From the NCBI RefSeq assembly GCF_000208865.1, contig NC_018395.1, positions 4,636,839 through 4,700,838 of the forward strand: 64,000 nucleotides of DNA, given 5' to 3'. The position numbers and the translations under genes were made by a program. The notes under the pieces are model-generated. The model saw nothing but the letters and a program-made list of their open reading frames with translations, was not told the origin of the DNA and did not search any database. This stretch comes from Neospora caninum Liverpool (lineage: Eukaryota > Apicomplexa > Conoidasida > Eucoccidiorida > Sarcocystidae). Shown one piece after another: positions 44,625-56,500 of this stretch (the stretch's first letter is position 1; every line of letters starts with the position of its first letter).

Positions 44625-47600
44625 AAGGTAGACAGCTATGGGGGCATATCTTTCGCCAAGGACTAGAGGGATTGCATGTGGACTTGTCGACTTGTGTGTT
44701 GCTCTACGAGTCGCGAGCTCCCCTCTCTTCACAAACGCTGAAGGTGTCTCGTGCACTGTATATGTATATACACGTTTTTATTTGTGCTGGTGAAGTAGGC
44801 GGCGGCGCGAGGGGAAGATGAAACGTCTGTGGAGAATGAAGTCATGTGCCAGAGGAGTCGTTTGAGGCAGCTATGGAGAGAAGAGTTGCCGTTGTTTGTC
44901 TTTTCCCAGGAAGTCGCTGACCGCTGGCGTTCGGGAATTGCGACAAGAAGATCTCGAGCTCTGTGCGATTGGAAAAGACCGAGAGAAACATGTCCAAGAC
45001 TTTGTCCGCTTTGTCTTCACTCCGCCTTCGTAAGTCCACCATTTTGTGCCTGTGACTGTCCTGCTCGGACCTTCTTCGTTCGTTTCTGCGTCGTTCTTTG
45101 TCCTTGGCGTTTGTTGGTGCTTCCTGTTCCCTTTCCGCTTCTGCCTTTGTTTCGTTTGTCCCTCCTTCTCTCCCTGTGTTCTGGCTTCGTATATTCGGGC
45201 GTCCCGCAGCTGGTGGTGCCAGCCTAGAAGTAGGCGCGCGAAGAGATCTGCGTTCCTTTGAATGCTCTCCAAAGTGTTTGGCCTTGTCCCGCGGACTGTG
45301 GCTGCTCGGCAGCGTCGCGACCTCGCCCTCACTTGTCTCCGGACTCGCTGGCGTCCCCTCCAGCTCGTCTCGAACCGAGCGCTGTGCGAGGCCTTTGCCG
45401 CACACAGCCGGTTTTTTTTGTTCCTGGGGTGTTCTCGCCTCTCTGCGTTTTGCGTTAGAGTGTGCAGCCTCCTTTTGTTTCTGTTTTCTGTGTGTTCTTT
45501 AGGCGGTCGCAGGCGCCTCTTGGACCGGCCGTCGACGGCTTCTTGCCGAAACCGAAGGTCCCTTCTTTCCTCGAAACGTTCGATTCGCTCGCCCCCGCCG
45601 TCGACTCCCACTTGGCGCCGTCCCTTCTTCAAGAGAGCTTCACTCAGGTGAACTTTGTCCCCTGTGTGTGCCTGTCTCCTCCGTGCTTCTCGTGTCCATA
45701 CTGCAGACAGCCGTAGTCGGACAACGCAAAGAAAGACGCCCATGACACATCACGGGCACCTGTCGGGCCGCACCCTTACCTCCCTGTATTGCGGTCAAGA
45801 TATACATAAATATATATGAAAAGGTATATATAAATATATATCTACATAAATATAAGTGGATAAGGCCCCTTCCGGATGTTCAGTTCCCAGTTTTATGCAT
45901 ATGGGTATGCGTGCACATAAGTGGAGGTGTCGTGATCGAGGTCGCCACGAGGGCCGAGCTCTTGGGTGATGCAGACTCCGTCGGTTCTGGTTGGATTTTT
46001 TCCCCTCTGCCGTTTCGCGATCTTTTTCTCCTAGGTGGTTCACAGCGACTGGACGCTTGACAAAGTGGCTTATGGGACAGGTGAGCATTCGCGTTTTTTC
46101 CGGGTTCGTTTGCTTTCGAGAGGCGTGTGCCTCGCGTGGGTCACACGCCGTGTCTGTTTTGGACGAGGCCTCCACCAGGAGCCTGTGAATTGTCTTCCCC
46201 AGTTTCTTCCGAGGCCGCTGAGCGCGACTCCTTCCACCGCGGTCTCCGCCATCAAGTCTCAATGTATTGCCTTAGAAATGCTTTATTCTGGAGCTTAAAC
46301 GCACAGCTTTCCTTTCGCCTGTTTTTGCCTTTTTGTTTCAGAGCTCCTCGCGTTCAGCGACTGCTGTTCGTGTCCCTCGCTCTTGGCGTCTCGGTTTTCT
46401 TTCGGCGGAGTCTCGACAGGCGGAAACGCCCCTGCGGCTTCTTCCCACAGCGCGGGGTCTCTGGTGCCTTTCTCGCTCTTCGCCTCGCACTTTTGCGTGT
46501 CGGCCTCAACGCAGTCCTTCTTCTACTCTCTCGGGAAAGGCAACGGTGCCGGACCGCTGGTCTCCCCTTCCGTCTGTCTCTATCGATTCTTCCGCAACAA
46601 GAAACAAGCCTGTCAGGCGTCCATCGCCTCCGTCGCGTCCTTCGCCGCTCGGCGGCGCCCTCTTTCCGCTTCGGCCGGACCGGCCTCCGCTGCCTCCGCG
46701 GCCTCGGCGGAAGGTGAAGGCGGAACTAGCGTAGACGCCTCGACCTCTGCACTGGCGGCGGCAGCCTGCGCGGACTTCCTTCGGCTCTCTTTCGTCCGAG
46801 ACACAGTCAGCGCGCTCCTCTGGCTAGCCGTCCCAACGCCGCGACACCGAACGGACTTCTCGCGCCTCCCGCCGTTCGCTTCTTTCGCCCTCCCTGAGGC
46901 GGGGAGGAGCGCCTCTGGTGGTCGGCGGTTCGACGCGGGCGACGCGGGGAAACCGGCCTTCGGCAAACAGAAGGACGCAGGCGAAGACGGCGAGAAGGAC
47001 GCGGCGAAGACCGTGTGGAACCGGGCCGGGGCGGCTGAGAACCACAAGCGGCAGATCGTTGATTCCGTTTTCACAGGTACGGGAAAGAGACAAAAACTCC
47101 GGCAGAGCCCAAATGGCGAGGGGCTCGCCTCGCGACCGTCGACGCATCAACACTCTCCTTTTTTGCTCACGTCTCCAGCCACATTCTTCACTCGGAGCTG
47201 TGCCTCCGGGCTTCGCCGTTCCCGGTGTGTGTTTTCCCTTCCTCGTCCTCGACTTGTTTTGTTTGTGTAGCCGTCTCGCCTGACTCAGTGTCGCACCTCG
47301 GCGCGTTCGTGCCTCTGCGTCGCTCTTTCCCGTGCTGGTCTCCGCCGCCAAAGAGCAAGGCTAGACCTTGAGTTGTTATTCCCACATATACGTAGATGGT
47401 GTCTCTGCACAAATGAGTAGCCTTCCTGCTCGCTCGGGTCCTCTCACGCGCGTTTTCCACTGTCCCCCTGCGTGTCTCTTCTTCGCAAGATATGCAAAGG
47501 CACCACCCCGACAAACCGCTGCCGAGAGTCGCCCTCGGCCCTCTTCATCCTTCGCGGTCGGTCGGCGCAGCGGGCGAGGCCGCGGACGGGTCGGTTCCAG

Positions 47601-49818
47601 GCAGCAGGGAGCCGCCGAGGCCAGCGAGTGAAGAGGAAATGCCCCTAGGCGTGAGGGTTCTCTCTCGCATGGCTGCTCTCCTGACTGCCTACGGCCTTTC
47701 GTTCATCGAGGTTCGCCACGAAAACGACGTAAGCGAAAGCAAAGTGAGAAAGACGGAACGTTTCCACGCGCCAGCGAACAGACACCGCGACGGGCAGACC
47801 AAAAACGATGGGGAGAGAGGGAAACGGTCGCGCGGACCGGGCTGGTGCGCGAGTGTTTGTCGTTCCCGAAACGTCTGCAGCGCCTTGTTCGAGGATTTCA
47901 CTTTGTTTCTCGATTTGCGTCCGACGCTTCCGTCGCCCCCGTTTCATATCGTTGCCACGCCGACTTTTGTGGGCGTTTCCTGTCCCGACCAGGCTGCCGA
48001 CTTCCCCCAGAAGCGACTGCAGTCCTCGTATCGACTGGAGCCGCCGCTGGATCTCCTGCTGGCTCTGGACGACTGCCGCATGCAGCAGACGAACTACAAG
48101 CAGGCACAGCATCGCAGCCGGCAGCGAGGGCCCGCTTTTCCTCCGCACTCTGCGGCGTCTCTCTCTCTTTTCTCTCCGGCCTCTGCGGGTGCGCCTTCTT
48201 CGCAGGCGCGTCTGGGGGGCCATTCAGGAGGACGTTCTTCCACCTTCGGTTCGCTGGCTGCGCCCAACAAAAGCGCCGAGGACTGCTTCCTCGCGGCGTT
48301 TGTCGTCCCGGTGGTTCACCCCCTTGCCTCGCTCTCCGACCGAGCCTGCAGCCTCCTGATGGAGGCGAAGCGTCTGCTGAATGCCGACGCCTCGCCGTCG
48401 CCAAGCGTGCTATTGAAGGAGCACAAAAGCAAGTCCGCACACAAGGGCGAGCACAAAGAGCGAGGCCGAAGGAAGAGTGCCGGCGATCGCGAGGCGCCGT
48501 CCGCCAGCAAGAACGGGTCCTCGGCCTTCTCTGTTCTTCTCGAGAAGCGGCGAAGCGACTCCAAGACGACTCTCGCGGCAGCGATCGTTCTCGTGCGAGA
48601 AATAGGGTGGATCGCGTTCATGCGTGACGCGGCGAGGAGCAGCAAACTTGCCGCCGCTGGGTTTCCTGCGTTTCCGGCCCGAGCAGGAGAAAAAGAAGGG
48701 ACGGGTGTATCGAGAAAGCAAGGTCGGGAGAGCGCAAACGGCCTCTCGGGCGGGGCTCACGAGGGGGACTGTGTCCTTGGTGAAGCGGAAGACGGCCTCG
48801 GAAGCCCCGGTGGGACAGGGTCAGATGAGAAAGCGCGTCTCTCCTCGCTGCTACCGTTTTCGCAAGGGGCGAAGAAGGGAGAGAACAAGATGGCTGGAGC
48901 GCAGGGCGCGAAGCTGCGGCAAAGCCCAGGCAAAGCAGAGGAATCTGGACTGTCCTTCCAGAGGATGAGTTTCAAGGATTTTCTAGCAGAGCAGACGGCA
49001 GTGGCTCGTGCGATCAAAAGGTGAGAGACAGGGCGCGACGACACGAGAATATCCTGCCTGCAAGAGAAGTTCCACTCGGCGCGTGAATCCGACGTAGTTG
49101 CGGGTTTTTCAAACGCGGTGGTTTTATCCCCGCTGGCTCGGTTCGTTTCCGGCTCCACCTTTGCGGGGCACTGTGACGAGCGGTGTGTTTAAGACTAGTT
49201 TACATGCGCTGTTGCCTCCTTCGTTTCTCTTCCCCTTGTTCCCCTGGCCCGAGGGTGGCTGTGCGAGATGCGGGGTTCCGGTTTCGACAGGGAAAAAGTG
49301 CAAAATTGGCAAACATAGCCAATCGATTCCTTCATTTTTGTGGTGGTTCGCGATTCCTGTTCGACTTCACCGAGGCTCTGTGTCTCGCTCCTCTGCACTC
49401 CTGTCGCTGCAGGTTCGGCTGCGTCATTCACCAACTCCCAGCCTCACAGAAGGCGGGCAAGGACGAGGAGAGAGCTGTCGGCAACTTCGGAACGCGGTCC
49501 TTGGTCTTGTGTCTCCTGCAGAGACATCAGAGAGCGAAGGCGAAGAAGGGCGAGAAGGGAGATGGCGCCGCTACCGCCGAGCGTGAAGATCAGGACGAGA
49601 AAGAAAATGGAAACGCGGGACAGCCCTTGGAGGGAATTCAGGGACCAGGCGGCAAGGAGGCGAAAGAAGACGGCGTTTCGAGGAAAGAACAGGACAATTT
49701 CAGCGTGATTCGCGACATAGCGGATATGTATCGCGCATGCACGAATGGCTATTTCAAGTTCCTGGAAGGCCGCTGCAACGCCGTCGTCCAGGCAGTTGCC
49801 GATGATCTGTTTCTATAG
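40661..49818 (+). CDS. CTF18: Chromosome transmission fidelity protein 18 (CTF18, alternative clamp-loader large subunit)
   Basis: AAA+ large subunit of the CTF18-RFC clamp loader, which acts on PCNA in sister-chromatid cohesion and replication-fork control. Exons 40661-41703, 42314-42484, 42813-43056, 43451-43857, 44233-44463, 44910-45029, 45503-45647, 46035-46080, 46342-47076, 47490-47728, 47993-49020 and 49413-49818 close in phase and give 1604 residues (human about 975). Walker A is GGAPGIGKTT (Lys near residue 498), followed by DVVEVNGSDDRS; Walker B is LLVIDEIDG; sensor 2 is GDVRACINALDFL. Upstream, WTEKYRARK and LLSPPATNRSVLVWLHQW match the clamp-loader N-terminus. The C-terminus GYFKFLEGRCNAVV matches the tail of CTF18 that binds CTF8 and DCC1. 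RFC1 is excluded by the absence of a BRCT domain and by that tail. Odd point: sensor 1 reads CICID where I expect CICND. Extra length lies in Ser/Ala-rich inserts of exons 1, 9 and 11. Confidence 0.95.
44597..44621. repeat. (TA)n microsatellite in CTF18 intron 5
   Basis: A pure TA run inside the intron between CTF18 exons 5 and 6. Confidence 0.9.
45799..45856. repeat. AT-rich (TATATAAA)-like repeat in CTF18 intron 7
   Basis: TATATAAATATATA units with AAAAGG and TCTACA interruptions, in the intron between CTF18 exons 7 and 8. Confidence 0.85.
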
Positions 49819-51156
49819 AACGCCCACAAGTACCGGCACCGCAACACTCTTCCAAGCTGCGGGAGGTGTGCCGTGAGAGATTCGAACGTTGGCCTTTCTC
49901 CTGGCCTCGTTTTTGTCTTCTTGGCCGGGTCCCTTGCCGTTCAGCTGCATGTCCTCTACCCTTTTTATGCTTCTCTGCGCGACACCGTGCAGTGGAGACC
50001 AGGGGAGCTCGTCTCCATGTGTTCGTGGCTTCCGTGTAACGCAGTGAGTCACGAGAGCGGCTGGCCACGGGACGTAAAACAAGGTTGAGACGCCACGAGA
50101 ACAATGTCCACCTCTTCCTTCCTTTTGCTAATTTCACGATGTATTGCTTCAAAAGCTAAGCCGGACTCAGATTTTGCATCAAAAAGCAAAAAGAAAACTA
50201 GGCGCGTTTCTCTTTCCGCACCGCAACATGCGTGGTGTCTCTCTGTTTCGAGAACCAAGCGTCAGCAGAGCCAACCGTTTCGTCTCCATGGTTCTGAAGG
50301 AACGCTGGGGATGTTCACACGGAAGTTTAAATCCGGCACCATAGGCATTCATACACCTAGCGCGGGCTCAATATGGCTGTACTCTTTGCAGTGCCCGGGT
50401 ACACGCGATGCTTTTGGAGTCCTCGAAAACAGGATTTCGTCACGTGAACCTGTAAAACGATGGCAGCGAGTCGCTCAGAAACCAGTTGTTGCGGTGTTCA
50501 GAGAAACACTCTGGGAGTTTCTCGCCGATATCGAGGCTCTCCACGACGCATCTGCTAGCTTTCCGGGTTGTGGTCACCACCTGTTGCGTCGGACAGCCAG
50601 CAGATTCACGAGATATTCCCGGAAAACTCTGAAAGAGACTGATCGCGTCATATTTCTGTACAGTATCTTTTGATGTGGTCGTATCGGTCAACGCGGTGGA
50701 TTTTCAGTTTTGCTGTTTTTTGCCTTGCGTATACAGTGGAAGGCGTGTATGTACGGCGGTGTGGCCTTCGGCTTCTGAACCTCCATTTCTGCGCGATGCC
50801 TTTTGCATGCCGTCTCCCTGGTTCACTGTTCGAAACTTTTCAGCCTAGACGATCACGGCGCCCCACGCTTTCGCATATCGTGTGGAAGAGACTTAGAGTT
50901 GCACGCATCGGAGCGTCTCATGCAGACTTCACTGTAGAACAGGAATCGAGATGGCCTACAGGCCACAGAAGGCCGCATCACACGCGGTTATGAAACACAT
51001 TTCTCGTTTAAACGGACTCGCAGCAACCGAGGGGCTGCTGTCTCTTTCGAGGCGGGCACGTGTTTCCAATCTCCGTGGAAAGGAGTAAAGAATACACGCA
51101 AGCTCGCATGCGTTCGGACGGCAGAGAGAGCACGTTCAAGAAACGCGTGGAGAAAA
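49819..51156. other. Convergent intergenic region after CTF18
   Basis: This lies between the CTF18 stop and the possible 3' end of the minus-strand Ser-rich gene. I see no recognisable gene or long repeat. Small open frames on the + strand (for example 50104-50673) have no family resemblance. Confidence 0.5.
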
Positions 51157-51376
51157 TCAGTTTGAAGTCCAGGGGATAGCCGGTATCACGCCTGCCGCCC
51201 CGGGAGGCGCCACAGCTCTACACAGGGCGGACGCCAGGAGACTCTCGTAGTCCTTGGACAGCAACGACGCGGCAGCAGCCGGAAGCCTGAAGTCGACAGA
51301 CGCATAATGCGCAACAGGGGAACGCAAAAGCAGGTTCAAACTGAGATACGCGGCCTCCAGTCGCGCGGGTTTTGTC
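51157..51376 (-). CDS. Possible 3' exon of the Ser-rich gene
   Basis: From an AG at 51378-51377 the minus strand reads an open frame of about 72 codons to a TGA at 51157-51159. Its composition looks coding: an EAAYLSLNLLL-like helix, an HYASVDF patch, an Ala/Leu-rich helix, and an end in IPWTSN. The frame would fit directly onto the donor GTGAGC at 51679, which overlaps the stop of the 610-residue frame upstream. The acceptor lacks a good adjacent pyrimidine tract, so the join is tentative and an extra small exon may intervene. Confidence 0.35.
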
Positions 51377-51675
51377 CTCCCTCATGGATTGACGGTTTAA
51401 AGCGTCAGAGAGACGGGCTACCTGTGATTTGCTACCGCGTCCACCTAGGTGTAGCGAAACGTTTCTGCATCTCATCTGCCCTAAGACAGTCAAAGTAAAA
51501 AACATGGGACGCGCCACTGTGACCCGTCAGAGAGGTGGCTAGAGATGTCTGAGGCCGGTCAGCTACTTCCCACTTCCTGTCTTGTGAACACCACAAAAAA
51601 CACTGAACATTTCGGGTCCTTGAGATTCCCAGTCGCTGGGCCTCCTTCCCAGAGTCTCCCGCGTGTTCCGCCAGC

Positions 51676-53508
51676 TCACCCTCCAGCAGCCACCCGCAGC
51701 GGCCTTTCCGGTTCAGCCTCCTCAACTCGGGAGGAGCCTCCGCGGCGAGACACTTCAAGGTTCGGCTCCTTCTCATCTCGTCGACCGTCTCTTCTCGCTC
51801 CGTTCTCATCTGTGCCTCTGCTGTGACAGCGGCTGCTTATTGAATTTCGAGACGTGACGCCGTCGCTTGCTACTCCCCCTCGGCCATCAGGAGCGCCCGC
51901 GCCGCCGCACTCTCTTCGCGTCGCGCCTTCCCGGCCAGGCTTGCCAGCCTCGGAGTGTGCCGGTGGGGAGGCACCGGAGCTAGGATCCTGTGCAGCTGTG
52001 CCGTCCTCTCTGGGTCTCCGAGCTTTTTGTCCAAACAGTTTGGAAGAAAGTCCCAAGGACACTTCATCGACGGGTGACGTTGTGGGTGGCCCAAGTGGAG
52101 CCGACCGCAAGGTTACGGAGCCCGCGCCTCGTGCAGGATTCGCGTCTGCGTTCTTCGAGAACGTGGTGGTGCTCCTACCTGCGCGAGACGCCGCAGAATC
52201 CAGTCGCGGAGACGCCTTGTTCAGCAAAAACGTCCGGTCGTGAAGACTCTTTGTGGCTGGCAGTGGAGCTTCCGACAAAGGCAGACTCGCCGAAGGCGAA
52301 CCTAGGGACGCGCCTGCTTCGGACGCGTCGCGCTCACCTCGCCATGTCTTGATTACGGCTCCGCAGGAAGGACCGGCAACGTCTCTGGAATCGAGGAAGG
52401 AGGACCGGGGAAGAGACCGTCCAGCAGAGAACCTTGAGGGCGGCGAAGGATGTCCCGCTGGTCGGCGCCCAGACGGGTGTCCTGAATCGCTAGGGGACGA
52501 AACACCATCAAGACGCAACTGGAGCAAAAACCGGGAAAGACTGCCTTCGCCGATCATACGAAGAAGTCCTCCGTCTTCTGCGATATCCATCGACGTTTGC
52601 AACGCATCAGAACACTGAGGAACTCCAAAGCTCGCGTTCGACGGGGTCTCCACACGGTTTTTCTGCTGAGGCAACGGCGTCATGGCAAAATGAACGCGCC
52701 AATGCAGGTAAGCCCAGTTGAGCAAGCTTGCGTTGTGTGCAGACATGGCGCGCTTGAGCGCAAAAAACAGGCACATTGCGGAGGCGCGACGCTGCCGAGC
52801 CACTGCTTCCCCGCATTGGTCCAACACAGTCGAAACGAAGAGCGCGAGATTTCTGTAACCCACGGGATTCTCTTGGGGAGACGGCAGTGAACAGTCGGAT
52901 CCGACAGGGGTACCCGACGAACAACAGCGGTCCGTTGCAGATTTGGACGCAACGTGACCGGGGGACTGACTTGACGTCTTTTGTGAATGACAACTCGAAG
53001 GTCGGGCAGGCGATCCTGCGGCATCCCTGCATAGCTGTGCGCTCTGCGCTGCAGCCACCGCCTCCGGACCTTGGCGGGGGAGTTGTTCGTCTGACTGACC
53101 TACGTCGTCCCCGGACACTTTAGTTGAACGTGGTCCGTCATCGCCACTATCGTGCACCGTGGATGGCGCTTCTCGCACAACGCAGCAGTCTGGGTTCGAA
53201 CCCTGGCTTTCGCCAAACGCCGCTTCGGTAGATGGCAACATAGCTGGGACGCTTCCCCTGATGCCACAGTCAACAGGCCGCGATTCTCCAGTTTTTCGCA
53301 GTGACCCAGAATAACATGCATCTGCATGAGGCAACCCCGACACAGGAGAAGGACAGAGTTCTGATGCGGAAAGGGAATCCATTGGCATCTCAGCATATCC
53401 GCATGTCGGTGCGTCGCAGGTTGCTTCGCTGCCATAGTCTACCCCCTCCGACGATGAAGAGGTTACAGGCGTCCCCGATCGGCCATCCCAAGGACGGAGT
53501 AACTCCAT
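51676..53508 (-). CDS. Ser-rich hypothetical protein with central helical patch
   Basis: An unspliced frame from ATG at 53508 to TGA at 51676 encodes 610 residues. I recognise no family. Residues 1-215 and 300-610 are Ser/Gly/Pro/Arg-rich and probably disordered. Residues ~217-279 form the only ordered-looking part, with a hydrophobic helix (LALFVSTVLDQC), a basic LKRA step and Trp-containing NWAYLHWRVHF, somewhat like a short helical protein-binding repeat. The TGA overlaps a strong donor (GAGG then GTGAGC, intron from 51679), so the frame may continue into 3' exons instead of ending here. It points away from the RRM gene's 3' end upstream and converges with CTF18. Function unknown. Confidence 0.65.
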   Translation of the reverse strand: MELLRPWDGRSGTPVTSSSSEGVDYGSEATCDAPTCGYAEMPMDSLSASELCPSPVSGLPHADACYSGSLRKTGESRPVDCGIRGSVPAMLPSTEAAFGESQGSNPDCCVVREAPSTVHDSGDDGPRSTKVSGDDVGQSDEQLPRQGPEAVAAAQSAQLCRDAAGSPARPSSCHSQKTSSQSPGHVASKSATDRCCSSGTPVGSDCSLPSPQENPVGYRNLALFVSTVLDQCGEAVARQRRASAMCLFFALKRAMSAHNASLLNWAYLHWRVHFAMTPLPQQKNRVETPSNASFGVPQCSDALQTSMDIAEDGGLLRMIGEGSLSRFLLQLRLDGVSSPSDSGHPSGRRPAGHPSPPSRFSAGRSLPRSSFLDSRDVAGPSCGAVIKTWRGERDASEAGASLGSPSASLPLSEAPLPATKSLHDRTFLLNKASPRLDSAASRAGRSTTTFSKNADANPARGAGSVTLRSAPLGPPTTSPVDEVSLGLSSKLFGQKARRPREDGTAAQDPSSGASPPAHSEAGKPGREGATRRECGGAGAPDGRGGVASDGVTSRNSISSRCHSRGTDENGARRDGRRDEKEPNLEVSRRGGSSRVEEAEPERPLRVAAGG

Positions 53509-56500
53509 AATGCCACACGCCCAGCTCTAGAGGGGAAGAAAATGGAGAGTGACCGGAGAAGAGCGCGACGGTACTTCCGCAAAAGGACCGGAGTTCCGGG
53601 GGAGAGATGAAACATATGAACTGGAGAAAAAACCAGTAGATCGCTCCCGGACTGGTGAATCCAAGGTCACGTAGGACTTTTTGTGCAGCGTAAAGGCGAT
53701 ATTAACTGCAATCCGAAGCAAGGCATACAGAAATCAACAGGCTGTACGCGACACAGTGCTCTGTGCGACGATGAGCCACACCAGATTTCACCTCTCTATG
53801 TGCGCAGAACTGATCTTAAAATAACAGCAGTTCATCTGCCTCGCAAGACACGGTTTCACAGCCACTTCACAGCGCTATCGTCAGTGGTTTCTGTGGGATG
53901 CGGATCCTGCAGCGCAAGGCGGAAAACGGAAAACAGGAAAGAACCTGGTAAGCAGGCGAACGACTCTACACCTCCAAATGAGGTGGAGAGAAACGGGCAG
54001 TGAGATTTTTTTGCACGGACGGATCGTTGGTGCGCTGCTTAGCAAGGGAATATTTGGCGGCCGGCTCCTGTTGATAGTGCCTCCAGTCCAGTGGAGCCGA
54101 GGATTGCTGGGCCTTACCTCTTCAGATGCTTCCCTGTGGGGGCCTTGCCCGGGCAATCCCTTTTTCGAAGAGCGAGAAAAGAACAACTGCCGATCGTGTA
54201 GCAACGGTCTGAGCCGCAGCGCAGGATCTCGCTGGAGTCGTTGCGGAAAAGAGATCGCAATCATGCGAGGCCGCACATCTCCCCGCCTGCGAAGCTCCGG
54301 TCCTCTCACCCCCCTGTCTTGCACCGTTTTGGGGGTTTGTAGCCGAGGACTCAGTTGTGACCAGGAAACTTGGCCAACTCCAGGCTGGAATGGCAATGAG
54401 AGCAACAGTAAGTTCCGCAAGCTTTTAGGGCTGCCTAAAGGGAAAAGCCTGCTGCCTGACCCGTAGCAGACGGGCAGAAGCTAGCCACGCGAGTGACGTC
54501 TTTGTGTCCACAAAGGCGCACGCGACAGGTTACAAGGAACCCAGGAGCCACCAGAGAGAACCGTTTGCTCACTAATTTGCGTTAGACGGACCGAGGAACG
54601 TAGTTTTCTCAAGGTAGAACCTGCACTCGCTCGTTGTTTGACATGAAGAAGCGCAACTTTTCACCAACGGCACCGCGCGCCAGGCGGCACGGACGACACA
54701 GCTGACGGCGCTGGAGGGTTTCGTCCAAGTCTTTGGTGGCTACACCACGCAGGCTCTCAGCTGCTCGCGTCATTTCGACGGCAAAAGAGGGAAATCCGAG
54801 GACCAAGCATGAAGCCGAGCTTTTTCGTCTGAAACACCAGGAAAGGCACTCTCTCGCGGAAAGAGTCCCTTATCGGTGTGTGTGTCCACCAGCCCCGGAC
54901 ACTTTCCGAGAGGCCGCGCCGCCGGCCTCTGCAGAAGGTCACTGCAGATGTCTTTTTACAGTCCCTTGTACCACAATGATGGCGCACCTAGGATGAAGAG
55001 AATTTAGGTACAATGTAGCCGCCGCTAGTCACCCTAGGAAACCCGTTTGAAGATTTCGGGTGGGGTTTCGTCGCAGACGCTGAGAACACACGGGTGCCTC
55101 GACTTGATATATACAGGCAACAACAGAGACCATGTGTGCCTCGGCACGATGGCAAGGAAACGCTCCGGCGATGTCGAATGCAAACGTGTGACCTAGAGAT
55201 GGGCTCCGAGGGTGCTCACGACTCGCACTGGTCCGTTCTCGTTTGCAGTACACAGCACAACCTCGAAGACAAAATTGCAGCTGTCCGCGAAAATCGGCCC
55301 GTGTTAGTATACCGCCGGAACCGACAATCCGCACAGACTACACGGGGGACAACAGGACAGTAGCGCGAAGACAAACGGGGAGAGACCGTGGGGGGTTCCA
55401 AAAGAAGAGTAACTGGGATGCCAGGCAGAGTGCATCGAACGATACGCCAGGTGGCTCCAGCGGAACCTGATTCTAACTGCTCGCCAGCGGGGGGCCAGAA
55501 GTTCCACACATTCTCGACATGGCGTATTTCCATGTGAAAAGCTGGGGAGGACAACGGGTTCACGCCGAGCACCATTTCTCGTAAAACGAAACGCCCGACG
55601 CGTTTATACTGTCTTCGGTGCTCGGTCCGCTGAAACAGCATGATCGCGTTACTGTTTGAAAAAGACAGTGTACTGGGATTCGTGGAAAAGCATTCACACA
55701 CGGGTAGGCGGAGTTGCCACGCATCGTTAATGATTACATCCGGTCTTCACGCCATTCTTGGTTGGAAAGTTGGGTGAGTGTTTGCCCGGCCCGCTGCGCA
55801 AGCATGACAGCACCAAATCTTTTTGCACGCAGCGTGCTGTGTTCAGTTGCGCTCCAGACAGATCCGCTTCAGACACAGGTCGAGAAACTCAAACGCTGAG
55901 AAAGTTCAACTACACAACGAGAGTGACGCCTAGTGAGAAGCTTTCTCTGTACATGTCCGACTCGTCAAATTCCTACTTTCCAAAGAAGACCGTGCCTGTT
56001 GCCTGTGAGGTGCTGGGTATCACATGCCCGAAGTTTTCAAGCGGGACACCGTTCTTGGTCCCGCGTGCTTCCAAGGAGGGCTGAACACAGTTTGTACAAG
56101 GTTTTCGGTTGAAGTGGCGAAAAACGAAGGTTGTTTGAACACCAGTTGAGCAGGCGTAGAGAAAACAACAGCCGTGCTCGCGCGACGTTGGAAGGTGTTG
56201 CCGTTCAGCGCTGACAATTGTTGCAAGAAGAACCGCGAAGACAGGCCGATCTTTTCTGTGATCTCTGTGTACACAGAATGGAGTCCCGTTGAAGACTTTC
56301 GTAACGACGGGGAAACCGTCAGTCTCGCTGAGCGCTACAATATTGGGTAACGAGACTTTCTGAGAGATCAGGTACTAGCGGAGACGAGCCTCTTTCTCCC
56401 AAGGCGCCGTCACATCAGCTGAACGACTCAACAACTGCCAGAAAGATCCTCGTGTTCGCTTGCTACTGGTCATAGCCTCGGCATTGCAAGAAATCTGTAG

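Noticed and set aside
53180..53205. GGTTCGAACCC, resembling a tRNA T-loop (B box)
   Set aside because: No acceptor stem, D-arm or anticodon arm can be formed around it, and it lies inside a continuous coding frame.
53881..54466. Overlapping open frames on both strands (~160-180 codons)
   Set aside because: Both are Arg/Pro/Ser-rich without domains; overlapping long frames on both strands suggest chance in GC-rich DNA.
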